A program made the translations under genes and the position numbers. Under the pieces are notes generated by a model. That model did not search any database. It was not told where the DNA came from and saw only the letters and a program-made list of their open reading frames with translations. This document shows, piece by piece, positions 1 through 8,416 of a stretch of DNA of 64,000 nucleotides. Origin of the DNA: CAWKDC01 sp964383495 (GTDB lineage: Bacteria; Pseudomonadota; Gammaproteobacteria; JABCZS01); the NCBI GenBank assembly GCA_964383495.1, contig CAYLHG010000001.1, forward strand, positions 62,001 to 126,000. Reading direction: 5' to 3'. How positions within the stretch are numbered: the first letter of the stretch is position 1; each line of letters starts with the position of its first letter.

Positions 1-393
1 CTTTGCATTGGGGTTATATAATACATCTCTTATCTTACAAAATGCCTTTCTCTCTTCATTTTGTACGAAATCTGTTGCTGTTTCCCCTCTACCATCATTT
101 TCGTTAGCACTCCACTTTTTTAGCGCTTCCCTTCTCACCGCATTTATTTGTGCTGTTACTTCGTTTTCATAGGCCAAAAAAAGCAAATAGGTGTAGAAAG
201 GATCATAAGTTAGTTCATTGATGGATTTTTCTTGGGGGCCGCTTACTGTTATCTCGGTATTGCTGCTATCCTTATTATCATTACTATATTCATACCGGTA
301 ATTCTGATATACAAGCTCTTGCAAAGGCATAAGGCCGCACAAACGGCGCTTTACATCTAAATAATTTACCCAAGGGTGCCCAGTAATTGGCAT
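1..393 (-). CDS. Unknown protein, C-terminus cut by window edge
   Basis: Reading leftward from the ATG at 393, the frame stays open for 131 codons and runs off the window, so the C-terminus is not seen. An AAGGAG ribosome site lies 8 bases before the ATG, which supports a real gene. The protein starts MPITGHPWVNYLD and is rich in Asn, Glu and Lys, with a charged, helix-prone second half. I see no signal peptide, membrane segment or known motif. Its composition resembles that of the large accessory proteins to its right, so it may be another accessory or effector-like protein. The function is unknown. Confidence 0.7.
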   Translation of the reverse strand, partial: MPITGHPWVNYLDVKRRLCGLMPLQELVYQNYRYEYSNDNKDSSNTEITVSGPQEKSINELTYDPFYTYLLFLAYENEVTAQINAVRREALKKWSANENDGRGETATDFVQNEERKAFCKIRDVLYNPNAK

Positions 394-425
394 GTAGCAA
401 GCTCCTTAGCTTAAGTTACCCCTAC

Positions 426-455
426 AGTGTACCAAGGTTTTCACAAAAAAGGCAA
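426..455 (-). promoter_or_regulatory. Possible promoter of the partial gene at the left edge
   Basis: On the minus strand TTGCCT (450-455) and TACACT (426-431) are 18 bases apart, and the gene's ATG lies about 33 bases further on. Each hexamer matches the sigma-70 consensus at four of six positions, so this is a weak candidate. Confidence 0.3.
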
Positions 456-747
456 GGGGAGCTAACTGAGAGATTATTTAATTTTTATCAAAAAAACAAT
501 GAGTTACAAATCCTTACAATCAAAAAGATGATCTTCATCCTATCAAAATTCTAATCCCCCGATTTTCCTCAGGTTTTTAAAATTTAAGGTATCATACTTA
601 TATGATATGTTTTATATGTTGCTTATGCTTTGTATTTGCCCCTACCCTCCTTTGAACCGCCCTCTTTAGAAGCAGCTTTCATAACTTATTTTATACTAAA
701 ATTGACACGGATGACGAGAGCAAGTCATCTAGAATATCACCGTATAA

Positions 748-944
748 CGGTAATGCGTTGAACCTCAGGCCGCAGGCCTGAAGGATTTTAGCCTGGGGCA
801 AACGAGCGACAGCGAGTGTCGCCCCAGGAAAGCCCCAGGTCCCCATGTAACCGGTAATGCGTTGAACCTCAGGCCACAAGGCCTGAAGGATTTTAGCCTG
901 GGGCAAACGAGCGACAGCGAGTGTCGCCCCAGGAAAGCCCCAGG
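748..944. repeat. Two tandem copies of a ~92-bp hairpin repeat (REP-like)
   Basis: Copy 1 (748-839) and copy 2 (852-944) are nearly identical, differing by small changes near 772 and 876. Each unit contains a CAGGC...GCCTG hairpin, then a second palindrome with CCTGGGGC and GCCCCAGG arms that encloses a GCGACA/TGTCGC stem. A related element lies at 27259-27321 with its long palindrome inverted. The units follow the stop codon of the ParA-OTU gene, which is compatible with a role in transcript ending or mRNA 3' protection, as for REP elements. Confidence 0.8.
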
Positions 945-966
945 CTGATATCTTGTTGACCTCATT

Positions 967-3900
967 TTAAGACGTTGGAGTTAATCTCTCTGTTTCTCGA
1001 TTTTGCCCAACGGCGCCCGTGCTTCTATTAGCCATATAGAGCACAGGGCGGCTTGACGGAGCCGCTGCTCTTGGCGCATCTACCCTTCTTCTTTTATCAG
1101 CGTGTTGCACAGTGCTGTCTCTACCCTGTTGATTAGATTGTTCAATATTTCTAAAAACATCGCGGGCAGCAATATTCGGAGGGGTTGCTAACGGCTCATA
1201 ATGATTATTATTAATATAATTAATAAAAATGGGTTCATTATTGTGATACTCATTTTGCATTATCATTTCTACATTCTCAGGCGTAAATACCACTATAGGA
1301 CGTTGCAACACGTTAGCTAATGCTACTAATTCAATATAAGTACCCCAAGCTTGATCTTTCGCCATTAGCTGAAGATAATCCTCTACATCCTCATATACAA
1401 TATCGGCATTAATAACACGGACAGCATTTTCAGGATCATTAGCCATTGATAGGATGCGCTCACGCAATTCGTTATTTTCACGAATATACTCCACAGCTCT
1501 TTGGCGCAATACAGCAGCATTCATGCTATTTGAAGTAAATGCTGCCACGGCTTCAAACAAGCAATTACCGATATTGTAATGAACTTGATAAGATGTTAAT
1601 CCAAAAAAATCACGACGCTTATTCTCTTCAGAGAATTTTGTTTCGCTCAATTTAAATGCGATGTTAAGCATTTCTTGCATTGAGCGCATACTCCATATAT
1701 CCATAGATTTTCTACCCTGAATAATATTTGAAATATTGCGTCGACCATTCTGAATGGCACTTTTAGTATATTTATCTTTAGGCCTTTTGCTATGATTATA
1801 GTGTATTTGAGCGTGCGCAATAAAATCAACAATACAATTAGGATTTTCATCAAACTGCTCTGAAAACACGTGATCTGTTGTATCGCGCTCATCCTCTAAA
1901 ATAAGATCTAAATTATTAAATACAAAAGCATCTAACATTTTTTCACTTAATTTCTGCATAGCTATGTGGAATTGCCCAGCTTTGAGCGTATCTATAAATT
2001 TCGCATAGAATTCAATCAATCTATTATCGTTCAGTTTCAATAGATTATTGATACCAATAGCATATGCTTTTTTAATATGCTGCATATTATATTCAGCAAT
2101 ATTGATGGAGTACGTATCTTTAATAGCATTCGCATTTCCAGAAACCTCTATCTCTAAATTATTTTTCCTCGCATAATTAGTAAGCATTTTATAGGAAGAT
2201 ATGGCGGGAAAATCTCCATTATTCTTCTTTTCAAGATAAGATACAATATTAGTTAATATAATTAATCCACTGAGCCCCTCATAATTTCGATTTTCATCTT
2301 GCTGGTTTATATTTTTGCATCGAGGAGTCATACTATTAAAGCTTCGTTTTAAATGTTTAGACAATACAATGCATAAAGCGTCGAATAAGCTCCCTTGAAG
2401 CCTCTCATCCCAAACGTGAAATTCTATTCTTTTGTTTTTAGTAACCCTAATCAGCTCGCCTCCAAAAGGATCATCAAATAAAACATCTAATGTAGGAGAG
2501 GTAGGAGAAATTTGAACCCGCACACATCGCCAGCGCAAATCCAGCATGAAAGGAATAATAATAAAGCGAGGAGGAGTCTGCCAGTTAGAAATTTTTATCA
2601 AAACAGTTTCTAACGGTTTTATGAAATAATTTTCACTACTGACGGAGTTATCTAAAACAATCGGCATGGACAAAAATATGCCATTCGGATTTTCACTGGA
2701 GTAATCTATTGAATATTTTTTTGCCAAATGCACCAATATAAATGTAAAATCAAAATAATCATAATGATGCTTAAACTTAGCTAACGACTTAAACCGTGCA
2801 TTTGCATCCATGCCTCTAAAATATTCAATATATTTATCAGCCCAGACCTTATTGATATTTTCTATTTTTTTTCGCTGCAATTCCATAAACATATCAACAG
2901 CATGCACAACGCGTGGCGGCACCGCATCTTTTTGATGTTGAAATATACTGGCAATAAGTTTCTTAAAATTATATTGAAACGCCAAATCAGTGAGGACAAC
3001 AGGCCCGCCTGCAAATTGAACTTTTTTGCCTTCAGCAGTAAAATGTGGAATTTTCGGCAAGTGAGCAGCCTCTACCCCACCTGACATGCCTTGAGATTCT
3101 AAAAACTTTGTGAGGTCGGTATCATGAAAAGTTTCAATACGATCAATAATGAACTTTGCAATAGTACTCTTAACATTGTTTAGCTGCTTATTAACCTTTT
3201 GGAAAAAAACTCCGATACCTTTTGGTGGGCCGGCAATGGTCCTGAACCCTGATTCTGATTCAACCTCATAAATTCTATCAAACTCTGATTTCCAGCGTTT
3301 TAAAATAGGAAGCATGCTTAACATGGCATGATCGCTATTAGGCTCTGGGGAGAGCGTCATCATTAAATAATCAGACATCATCACAAAAGCCTCATTGAAC
3401 TCAATCGCCGAAGGACTCAAATCTATCACGATAATATCGATATCTTTTTTCTCACCTATCTTTCTGATCATTTCATTGATTTTAAACAAACGTGATGCAA
3501 ATGCACTCAAAGCAGAGTCAGGAGGGCTTGTTAAACCTTCTATGGCTAATGCAATGGGACGACTGCAAGCCAAATATAAATTTTGATGTCCAGATAATAA
3601 AAATAAGTTTTCAACTACCTTATCTTTTTCTTCAAATGACACCTCTAACAATTGATTTGACACATCAGAGGCAGCATTATCAATAAAAGAGACACCCACA
3701 TCACGATTAAGCCAGTTTAAAGTTTTCAGCAAAGTAGCTGAAGCGCTTATTTTATTAATGATCTCAATTAATTTTGGGAAATTTTTTTCAATTTCTTCCG
3801 CGCTCATAGATTTACCATCTTCTGCTGACGAAGATTTTTCCTGCTCAACAGTATTGGCTGATTTATATGCCTCTACGATAATGTCTACTGCAGATTTTAC

Positions 3901-4173
3901 TGTTTCGCGAGTACGTAGCAAAACATTTTCTTGCACTAAGTTAATAATAATTTCACGTTGCACATCATTCAAAAAAAGTGAAACAGGTACCATTGTTTTT
4001 ATAAGGATATAACTAATCACATTACGTGTGAGGTTGGCTTGCGGGTCACCATCCACCAGTAATACTCGTGCCCCCCCTAATGCAAGCGTAGTTGCAACAT
4101 TAAGCGCCGCAGTTGATTTACCCACCCCGCCTTTTTGAGTAAACACTGTAATGACCCGTAATCCTTGTGCCAT
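967..4173 (-). CDS. ParA-like ATPase fused to OTU-like cysteine protease
   Basis: This is a 1,068-residue protein. The N-terminus is a ParA/MinD-type ATPase: deviant Walker A KGGVGKST at residues 14-21, VDGDPQANL near 40-48, and IIVIDLSPS near 246-254. The C-terminal part carries OTU-protease hallmarks: GNCLFEAV with candidate nucleophile Cys871, the block WGTYIELVALANVL, then NNHYEPL with candidate His991. The usual Asp before Gly-Asn-Cys is Ile. OTU enzymes remove ubiquitin, so a bacterial copy suggests action inside a eukaryotic host. The region near 520-650 faintly resembles CE-clan (Ulp1/YopJ) proteases but lacks the catalytic residues. No ParB or centromere-like repeats are nearby. AGGAG lies 6 bases before the ATG. 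Architecture is seen in the sequence; the effector role is inferred. Confidence 0.8.
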   Translation of the reverse strand: MAQGLRVITVFTQKGGVGKSTAALNVATTLALGGARVLLVDGDPQANLTRNVISYILIKTMVPVSLFLNDVQREIIINLVQENVLLRTRETVKSAVDIIVEAYKSANTVEQEKSSSAEDGKSMSAEEIEKNFPKLIEIINKISASATLLKTLNWLNRDVGVSFIDNAASDVSNQLLEVSFEEKDKVVENLFLLSGHQNLYLACSRPIALAIEGLTSPPDSALSAFASRLFKINEMIRKIGEKKDIDIIVIDLSPSAIEFNEAFVMMSDYLMMTLSPEPNSDHAMLSMLPILKRWKSEFDRIYEVESESGFRTIAGPPKGIGVFFQKVNKQLNNVKSTIAKFIIDRIETFHDTDLTKFLESQGMSGGVEAAHLPKIPHFTAEGKKVQFAGGPVVLTDLAFQYNFKKLIASIFQHQKDAVPPRVVHAVDMFMELQRKKIENINKVWADKYIEYFRGMDANARFKSLAKFKHHYDYFDFTFILVHLAKKYSIDYSSENPNGIFLSMPIVLDNSVSSENYFIKPLETVLIKISNWQTPPRFIIIPFMLDLRWRCVRVQISPTSPTLDVLFDDPFGGELIRVTKNKRIEFHVWDERLQGSLFDALCIVLSKHLKRSFNSMTPRCKNINQQDENRNYEGLSGLIILTNIVSYLEKKNNGDFPAISSYKMLTNYARKNNLEIEVSGNANAIKDTYSINIAEYNMQHIKKAYAIGINNLLKLNDNRLIEFYAKFIDTLKAGQFHIAMQKLSEKMLDAFVFNNLDLILEDERDTTDHVFSEQFDENPNCIVDFIAHAQIHYNHSKRPKDKYTKSAIQNGRRNISNIIQGRKSMDIWSMRSMQEMLNIAFKLSETKFSEENKRRDFFGLTSYQVHYNIGNCLFEAVAAFTSNSMNAAVLRQRAVEYIRENNELRERILSMANDPENAVRVINADIVYEDVEDYLQLMAKDQAWGTYIELVALANVLQRPIVVFTPENVEMIMQNEYHNNEPIFINYINNNHYEPLATPPNIAARDVFRNIEQSNQQGRDSTVQHADKRRRVDAPRAAAPSSRPVLYMANRSTGAVGQNRETERLTPTS

Positions 4174-4255
4174 AAAAAACTCCTAGTAAGTTATTTTGTG
4201 AAATCATATCATATCATCTCAATAGTTTTGCGTTGTTTTCTTTATCGAATTTGCC

Positions 4256-4299
4256 GGGTTGTAATGGGTTTGAACCATAGACCAACCGATTAAGGGCCC
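4256..4299 (-). pseudogene. tRNA-Lys 3'-half remnant (candidate att site)
   Basis: These 44 bases align without gaps to the 3' half of the intact tRNA-Lys at 14966-15038, with 34 of 44 identical. They run from the anticodon loop through the T-arm to the acceptor 3' strand, in the same orientation. At the anticodon the copy reads CTT rather than TTT, and the invariant U33 is C. The 5' half is absent, so this is not a working tRNA. A 3' half facing an intact tRNA across about 10 kb is the pattern left by site-specific integration at a tRNA 3' end. The divergence implies an old event or a donor with a different tRNA-Lys. Confidence 0.7.
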
Positions 4300-4345
4300 A
4301 TTATAGTGAATCTATAGGCTTTTGTCCAAAATAAAGTAGTGTCCA

Positions 4346-7300
4346 TTAAGATCGGGACGGATCACTCCTTAATTTTTGAGATAAGCCATTGAGTTCTTTT
4401 TTATACTCTAGCAGTTGTCTTGCATCAGAAAAATATTTCAAACCTTCATTAACAAGATCTAACGCTGCTCTTATATCATCTGTAAATCGATAACATCTCG
4501 CTAAGCCATAATACACATTAACATTTTGAGCTTTTTCAAGGTATTCTTCAAATAAAGTTATAGCCTCTGCATTGCGTTTTAAAATATGTAAGCACCAACC
4601 AAATTTTTCTAATATACGTATATTATGCGGATAAATTTTATGTAATTCTCTTAATATTGCCTCTGCATTTCTCGGCTCTTTCTTTTCGTCTAACATAATA
4701 CAAGCATGAATAAATATTGCTTGGTGTTGTTCTGATAATGATTCCTGCGCATGGGGAACAGAAGAGGATGTGCTGGATTTGTTAGCAGGCAGCTTACCCT
4801 TAGATACTTGCGCTGTGTATGTGGGTGTAGTTGACGGATTGCGCTGTGGCTGCAATTGCTCAGTTGATAATCGACTTGGTAGAAAATCACTCAACAGCGG
4901 TCTTACAGTGCCCGCCGTTGCATTCATCTCGCCTTGCGTAGTAGTATTTTTAGGTTGTTCATTTCTTGTTTCTATATCGCTCCTAAGTGCGGCAATAGAT
5001 CTAGACCAAGGAAAATAATCTAATGCCTCATAAATAAGATCAATAGCTGTTTTATGGTTATTAAGAAAATTTTTGCATTGAATTAGCCCTTGATAAGCAA
5101 GTGGTGTTTTACTAAATTTGAGGCTCAGTTCAAAATAACGTTCTGCTTCTTTATGCCTACGCTGCTTATTTAGTACCCAACCTAGCCCTAATAACACCTC
5201 AGAATTTTCAAAATCATCATCAACTAATTGACTATAAATAGATTCTGCCTCTTCGAATTTATCTTTATCGCATAACTCTCGTGCTTCCTTAAGCGTTGCT
5301 TTAATATTTTTTCTGGAGATCGTAGTAAATCCATCATGATTAGAATTTGAAATATGATGAGCGGAAGATAAGCTACTAGCAGAATTTACGTTAGAGCTCA
5401 TGGTATCGGCAATTTGTTGCATCGATTGTGCTTCTTCAGTTTTACCCATTTCTTTATAACATTTTGCAATTAATTGATAAGCTTCTTTTCGATTCGGCTC
5501 ATCTTCGAGTACATGCCTACAATTTTCAATTGCTTTATCATATTGTGTTTTTTCATAATAACGATTGGCTTGAGCCATCAATTCACCGATTGTAAAAAAC
5601 TCAAATTTTTTCGGCGCAGGTGCAATGACTGCCTTTGCAGGCCTGTATACAGCTGAACCTACATTTTGAATGGGAGTAACAACGGGCAAAGCTCTAGACG
5701 ATGAACTTGCAGATGAGTTTTTGTTCACTATTTGTCGCAATACCTCATTAAATGATTTAAAAGCATGTGCTTTTGTTAAAAAATCCAATAATTGGCCGAC
5801 CTCACTGTTTGGTGACCTTCTAAATGTTGATGCGTTTCCTATTATATATAACGCATCTTTTGCTCGAGTAATCGCAACATTTAATCGCCTAAAATCATTT
5901 AAAAAACCAATTTGATTGTGTTGATTACCTCTAACAAAAGACAAGATAATAATATCTTTTTCATCTCCTTGAAATCCATCAACTGTATGGGCTTCGATAT
6001 TATCAAGCTTAATCTTAGAGTTCTTGGACTGTTCATGCTTGAGCAAACTGCTTATCAATTTAATCTGTGCGCTATAAAAACTAATAACACCAATTTGGCT
6101 TTTAGTATCATATTCACGAATTGCACATATTAATTGTATAACTGATGTTGCTTCTGTTCGATTAATAAAACTAAGGTCACTGTGCTCTTCTGGGCTGTTG
6201 GTATCAAGCCATAATTTAATTCCGTTTGGATTCATTATATGCGCAGGAATATGAGATGGACGTTGTGCAATTGATTCATGATCTATTAACCTTCCTTCAT
6301 AATAACGATTTGAAGGGAAATGCTTAATATTTCCTCTCATGCGATATTGTGTCGTTAACAGATGGTACGGCTGTTTATTCCCCTCAAGCAACCGCCACAT
6401 CATGGAGTGATCAAAATGAGTTATTTTAGAAGTGATCGCTATAGTGGTTGCCGGTAGCTGGCGTGTATCGCCTACCAATAGTGCTTTCTTAGCGTTTTTT
6501 GCTAAATTAAAAGGAATCAATGCTTCTGCTTCTACCGCTTGACCTGCTTCGTCAATAATAAGATATTGGAAAGGCCGGGCTAAACTAGCACAGTATCTTT
6601 GCAACGACATTCTTCCCGTAATAGAAAGCGTAGAAAATAATATTTGTATTCGCTCAAATAATGCATCCTGATCTTTAGGAAATTGATTGATAAGTGTATA
6701 AACAATAAAAGAATAGAGAGAATTGTATTCTCGAGCTAAGTTAGTTATCATCGAATTGATTCGAGTTTGATCTGTTTTATTTAGTTTTTGAATTGATGGT
6801 TTTTCCGCTAAAGTTGGGAATGAATTTATTGATATAGCTTGCTGTAAACATTTTAAATTAGATAAATATTCATTTAATTTTTGATTTGCAAGTTGGATTA
6901 AATTTGCACGCTCATCAGGATTCACATTCACTACATAGCGCATACATACTCTAATAATGTTATCAATGATATTTATTTTATTTTCAATATTTTTAATAAA
7001 TTTAATTAACAGTTGCAAATCAATAATATCATTTACCGTGGTTGCATCAAATCTTGATGAAGATGCCAATGAATTGACATCGATCTCTTGCGAGATTGCT
7101 TTTAATCTATTTGGATATCGATTAATCCAGTTATCAAAAGAAATTTCCTGTAATCGAGGAGATGTTATTTTATTTTCAACGGCAATCAATAATAATGGTG
7201 CAAACGGCATCGAAACCAACATCCTTTCTGCTAATACTTGTATAGCTTTATTTGATGGGGCACATACCAAAGTGGACTCGTTATTTATCATCAATTGCTG

Positions 7301-8056
7301 AAGAATGTTAACAATTGTGGTTGTCTTTCCAGTTCCTGGTGGACCCTGTAATAAGTAAACACCATTTGGAGCTTTTATAAATCCTTCAGCAGCATGTTTT
7401 TGTTCTAAATTTAATGAAGAGGTCGGAACAAGTACGGAGGTTGTATTTGATATACTTGGAAAAGATGAAACAGAGGCTCGCATTACCTTATCTAGTAACG
7501 CCGTTTGAGGTTTTTGCACACAAACATTATACATTCGATCCAAGTTAACCAATGAAGCAAGAGGATAAATATCAAAATATGATGCATTATTAAAAAATGT
7601 TGAACAATCACCTTGTAACGCAAGCTGACATTCTTTCTCATATATATTTAGAATACCAATATGACGTGTTAAATTTAAATAAACAATTACCACAATGAAA
7701 TGAAAGCTACCTATATCACCGCACTGGATGCGCGCGAGATTGTTGTCTTGATTATTGACCAAATTAAACATTGTGACGCCATCTGCCTTATAAAAGCGAG
7801 ATTGATCTTTTGCGTTTAAATGAACTCTGATTTTATTTTTCTCATTAAACTTATTTGCCGCTGTTTGTAATGCAGCTACTACCTCATCCAGGATGAGCGG
7901 TTTATATTGTTCATAAAACTCATCAAAGGTTTCAGCAGTAGGCTTGATAGCGGCATTCTGTGACACACTTTCCACAACACCATTTAAGCTATTTATATCT
8001 AAATCTAATACAAACTGTGCGAGCTCAGGAATATTAGGTGTTCTATGAAGTGGCAT
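4346..8056 (-). CDS. Upf1/Sen1-like SF1 helicase with C-terminal TPR repeats
   Basis: This 1,236-residue protein has all the main superfamily 1 (Upf1/Dna2/Sen1 type) helicase motifs in order: Walker A GPPGTGKTT near residue 240, Walker B LIIDEAGQA near 500, GDTRQLP near 527, TTQYRMR near 567, VDGFQGDEKD near 692 and NVAITRAKDA near 730. The N-terminal 200 residues are unassigned. A Ser-rich linker (near 780-800) leads to three groups of TPR-like repeats, near 825-875, 918-1020 and 1110-1225, separated by Ser/Thr/Pro-rich spacers. SF1 enzymes of this type unwind RNA or DNA using ATP; TPRs bind partner proteins. It is divergent from the TIR gene across 360 bp, which suggests linked control. A GGGAG site lies 12 bases before the ATG, which is rather far. 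Substrate and partner are unknown. Confidence 0.88.
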   Translation of the reverse strand: MPLHRTPNIPELAQFVLDLDINSLNGVVESVSQNAAIKPTAETFDEFYEQYKPLILDEVVAALQTAANKFNEKNKIRVHLNAKDQSRFYKADGVTMFNLVNNQDNNLARIQCGDIGSFHFIVVIVYLNLTRHIGILNIYEKECQLALQGDCSTFFNNASYFDIYPLASLVNLDRMYNVCVQKPQTALLDKVMRASVSSFPSISNTTSVLVPTSSLNLEQKHAAEGFIKAPNGVYLLQGPPGTGKTTTIVNILQQLMINNESTLVCAPSNKAIQVLAERMLVSMPFAPLLLIAVENKITSPRLQEISFDNWINRYPNRLKAISQEIDVNSLASSSRFDATTVNDIIDLQLLIKFIKNIENKINIIDNIIRVCMRYVVNVNPDERANLIQLANQKLNEYLSNLKCLQQAISINSFPTLAEKPSIQKLNKTDQTRINSMITNLAREYNSLYSFIVYTLINQFPKDQDALFERIQILFSTLSITGRMSLQRYCASLARPFQYLIIDEAGQAVEAEALIPFNLAKNAKKALLVGDTRQLPATTIAITSKITHFDHSMMWRLLEGNKQPYHLLTTQYRMRGNIKHFPSNRYYEGRLIDHESIAQRPSHIPAHIMNPNGIKLWLDTNSPEEHSDLSFINRTEATSVIQLICAIREYDTKSQIGVISFYSAQIKLISSLLKHEQSKNSKIKLDNIEAHTVDGFQGDEKDIIILSFVRGNQHNQIGFLNDFRRLNVAITRAKDALYIIGNASTFRRSPNSEVGQLLDFLTKAHAFKSFNEVLRQIVNKNSSASSSSRALPVVTPIQNVGSAVYRPAKAVIAPAPKKFEFFTIGELMAQANRYYEKTQYDKAIENCRHVLEDEPNRKEAYQLIAKCYKEMGKTEEAQSMQQIADTMSSNVNSASSLSSAHHISNSNHDGFTTISRKNIKATLKEARELCDKDKFEEAESIYSQLVDDDFENSEVLLGLGWVLNKQRRHKEAERYFELSLKFSKTPLAYQGLIQCKNFLNNHKTAIDLIYEALDYFPWSRSIAALRSDIETRNEQPKNTTTQGEMNATAGTVRPLLSDFLPSRLSTEQLQPQRNPSTTPTYTAQVSKGKLPANKSSTSSSVPHAQESLSEQHQAIFIHACIMLDEKKEPRNAEAILRELHKIYPHNIRILEKFGWCLHILKRNAEAITLFEEYLEKAQNVNVYYGLARCYRFTDDIRAALDLVNEGLKYFSDARQLLEYKKELNGLSQKLRSDPSRS

Positions 8057-8243
8057 GATTTTCTAAAACTCCCATTTTTATTCAGTAAGATAATCTAATC
8101 CTCTGATCCTTTTCCAAGAGCTTAGAGCTCCTCCATTAGAGCAATTTGGTGTGATTATGCTCATTTATTCACATTTCTGATAATACTGAGCAATACTACC
8201 GGTGTCAAACAGTATGAAAAAACATCAAAATGCTATCCATGCC

Positions 8244-8369
8244 CTAAGCCATTTCCATACCCCGCCCTGATTCATGCCCACCACCATAGCCAGATCCATC
8301 ATTATTCTCAATCCCAAAAAATGCCTCTATGATATAAAAACAAGACTGCAGGCGCTCAGTTGACTTCAT
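8244..8369 (-). CDS. Possible 41-residue Gly-rich small protein
   Basis: An ATG at 8369 opens a 41-codon frame that begins MKSTERLQSC and ends in a Gly/Ser-rich tail containing GSGYGGGHESGRG. The Gly-rich tail is unusual for random sequence, but there is no ribosome site before the ATG, and the frame overlaps the likely promoter of the TIR gene. It may be the remnant of a larger gene or chance. Confidence 0.2.
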   Translation of the reverse strand: MKSTERLQSCFYIIEAFFGIENNDGSGYGGGHESGRGMEMA

Positions 8370-8388
8370 GACAGAAATCAGGTTAAAT
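8360..8388 (+). promoter_or_regulatory. Sigma-70-like promoter of the TIR gene
   Basis: TTGACT (8360-8365) and TTAAAT (8383-8388) are separated by 17 bases, and the TIR start codon follows at 8417. The -35 matches consensus at five of six positions and the -10 at four of six. Confidence 0.45.
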
Positions 8389-8416
8389 ATCTGTACGCAT
8401 TTGAAGGAACTTTGTT

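Larger units (their letters stand above)
394..966. other. Gene-free stretch with tandem hairpin repeat
   Basis: No convincing gene is present. Positions 456-740 are AT-rich with nothing recognisable. Positions 748-944 hold two copies of a hairpin-forming repeat, described separately. Open frames that cross this stretch are products of the repeat. Confidence 0.6.
8057..8416. other. Divergent intergenic region between helicase and TIR genes
   Basis: This 360-bp stretch must hold the promoters of both flanking genes. A plausible sigma-70 promoter for the TIR gene is at 8360-8388. A short open frame at 8244-8369 on the minus strand is listed separately with low confidence. No operator-like repeat was recognised. 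Confidence 0.5.

Noticed and set aside
748..944. CRISPR array
   Set aside because: Only two adjacent long copies with a 12-base gap, no short repeat-spacer pattern and no cas gene in the window.
691..965. Two overlapping minus-strand frames of 66-71 codons
   Set aside because: They run through the tandem hairpin repeat and encode the repeat twice; no ribosome site and no independent signal of coding.
967..4173. Plasmid-type partition locus
   Set aside because: The ParA-like gene has no parB partner, no parS-like iterons and an unrelated protease fusion, so a partition role is not supported.
4770..5915. Several plus-strand frames of 60-82 codons across the helicase gene
   Set aside because: Antisense to a gene with all SF1 motifs; no ribosome sites.
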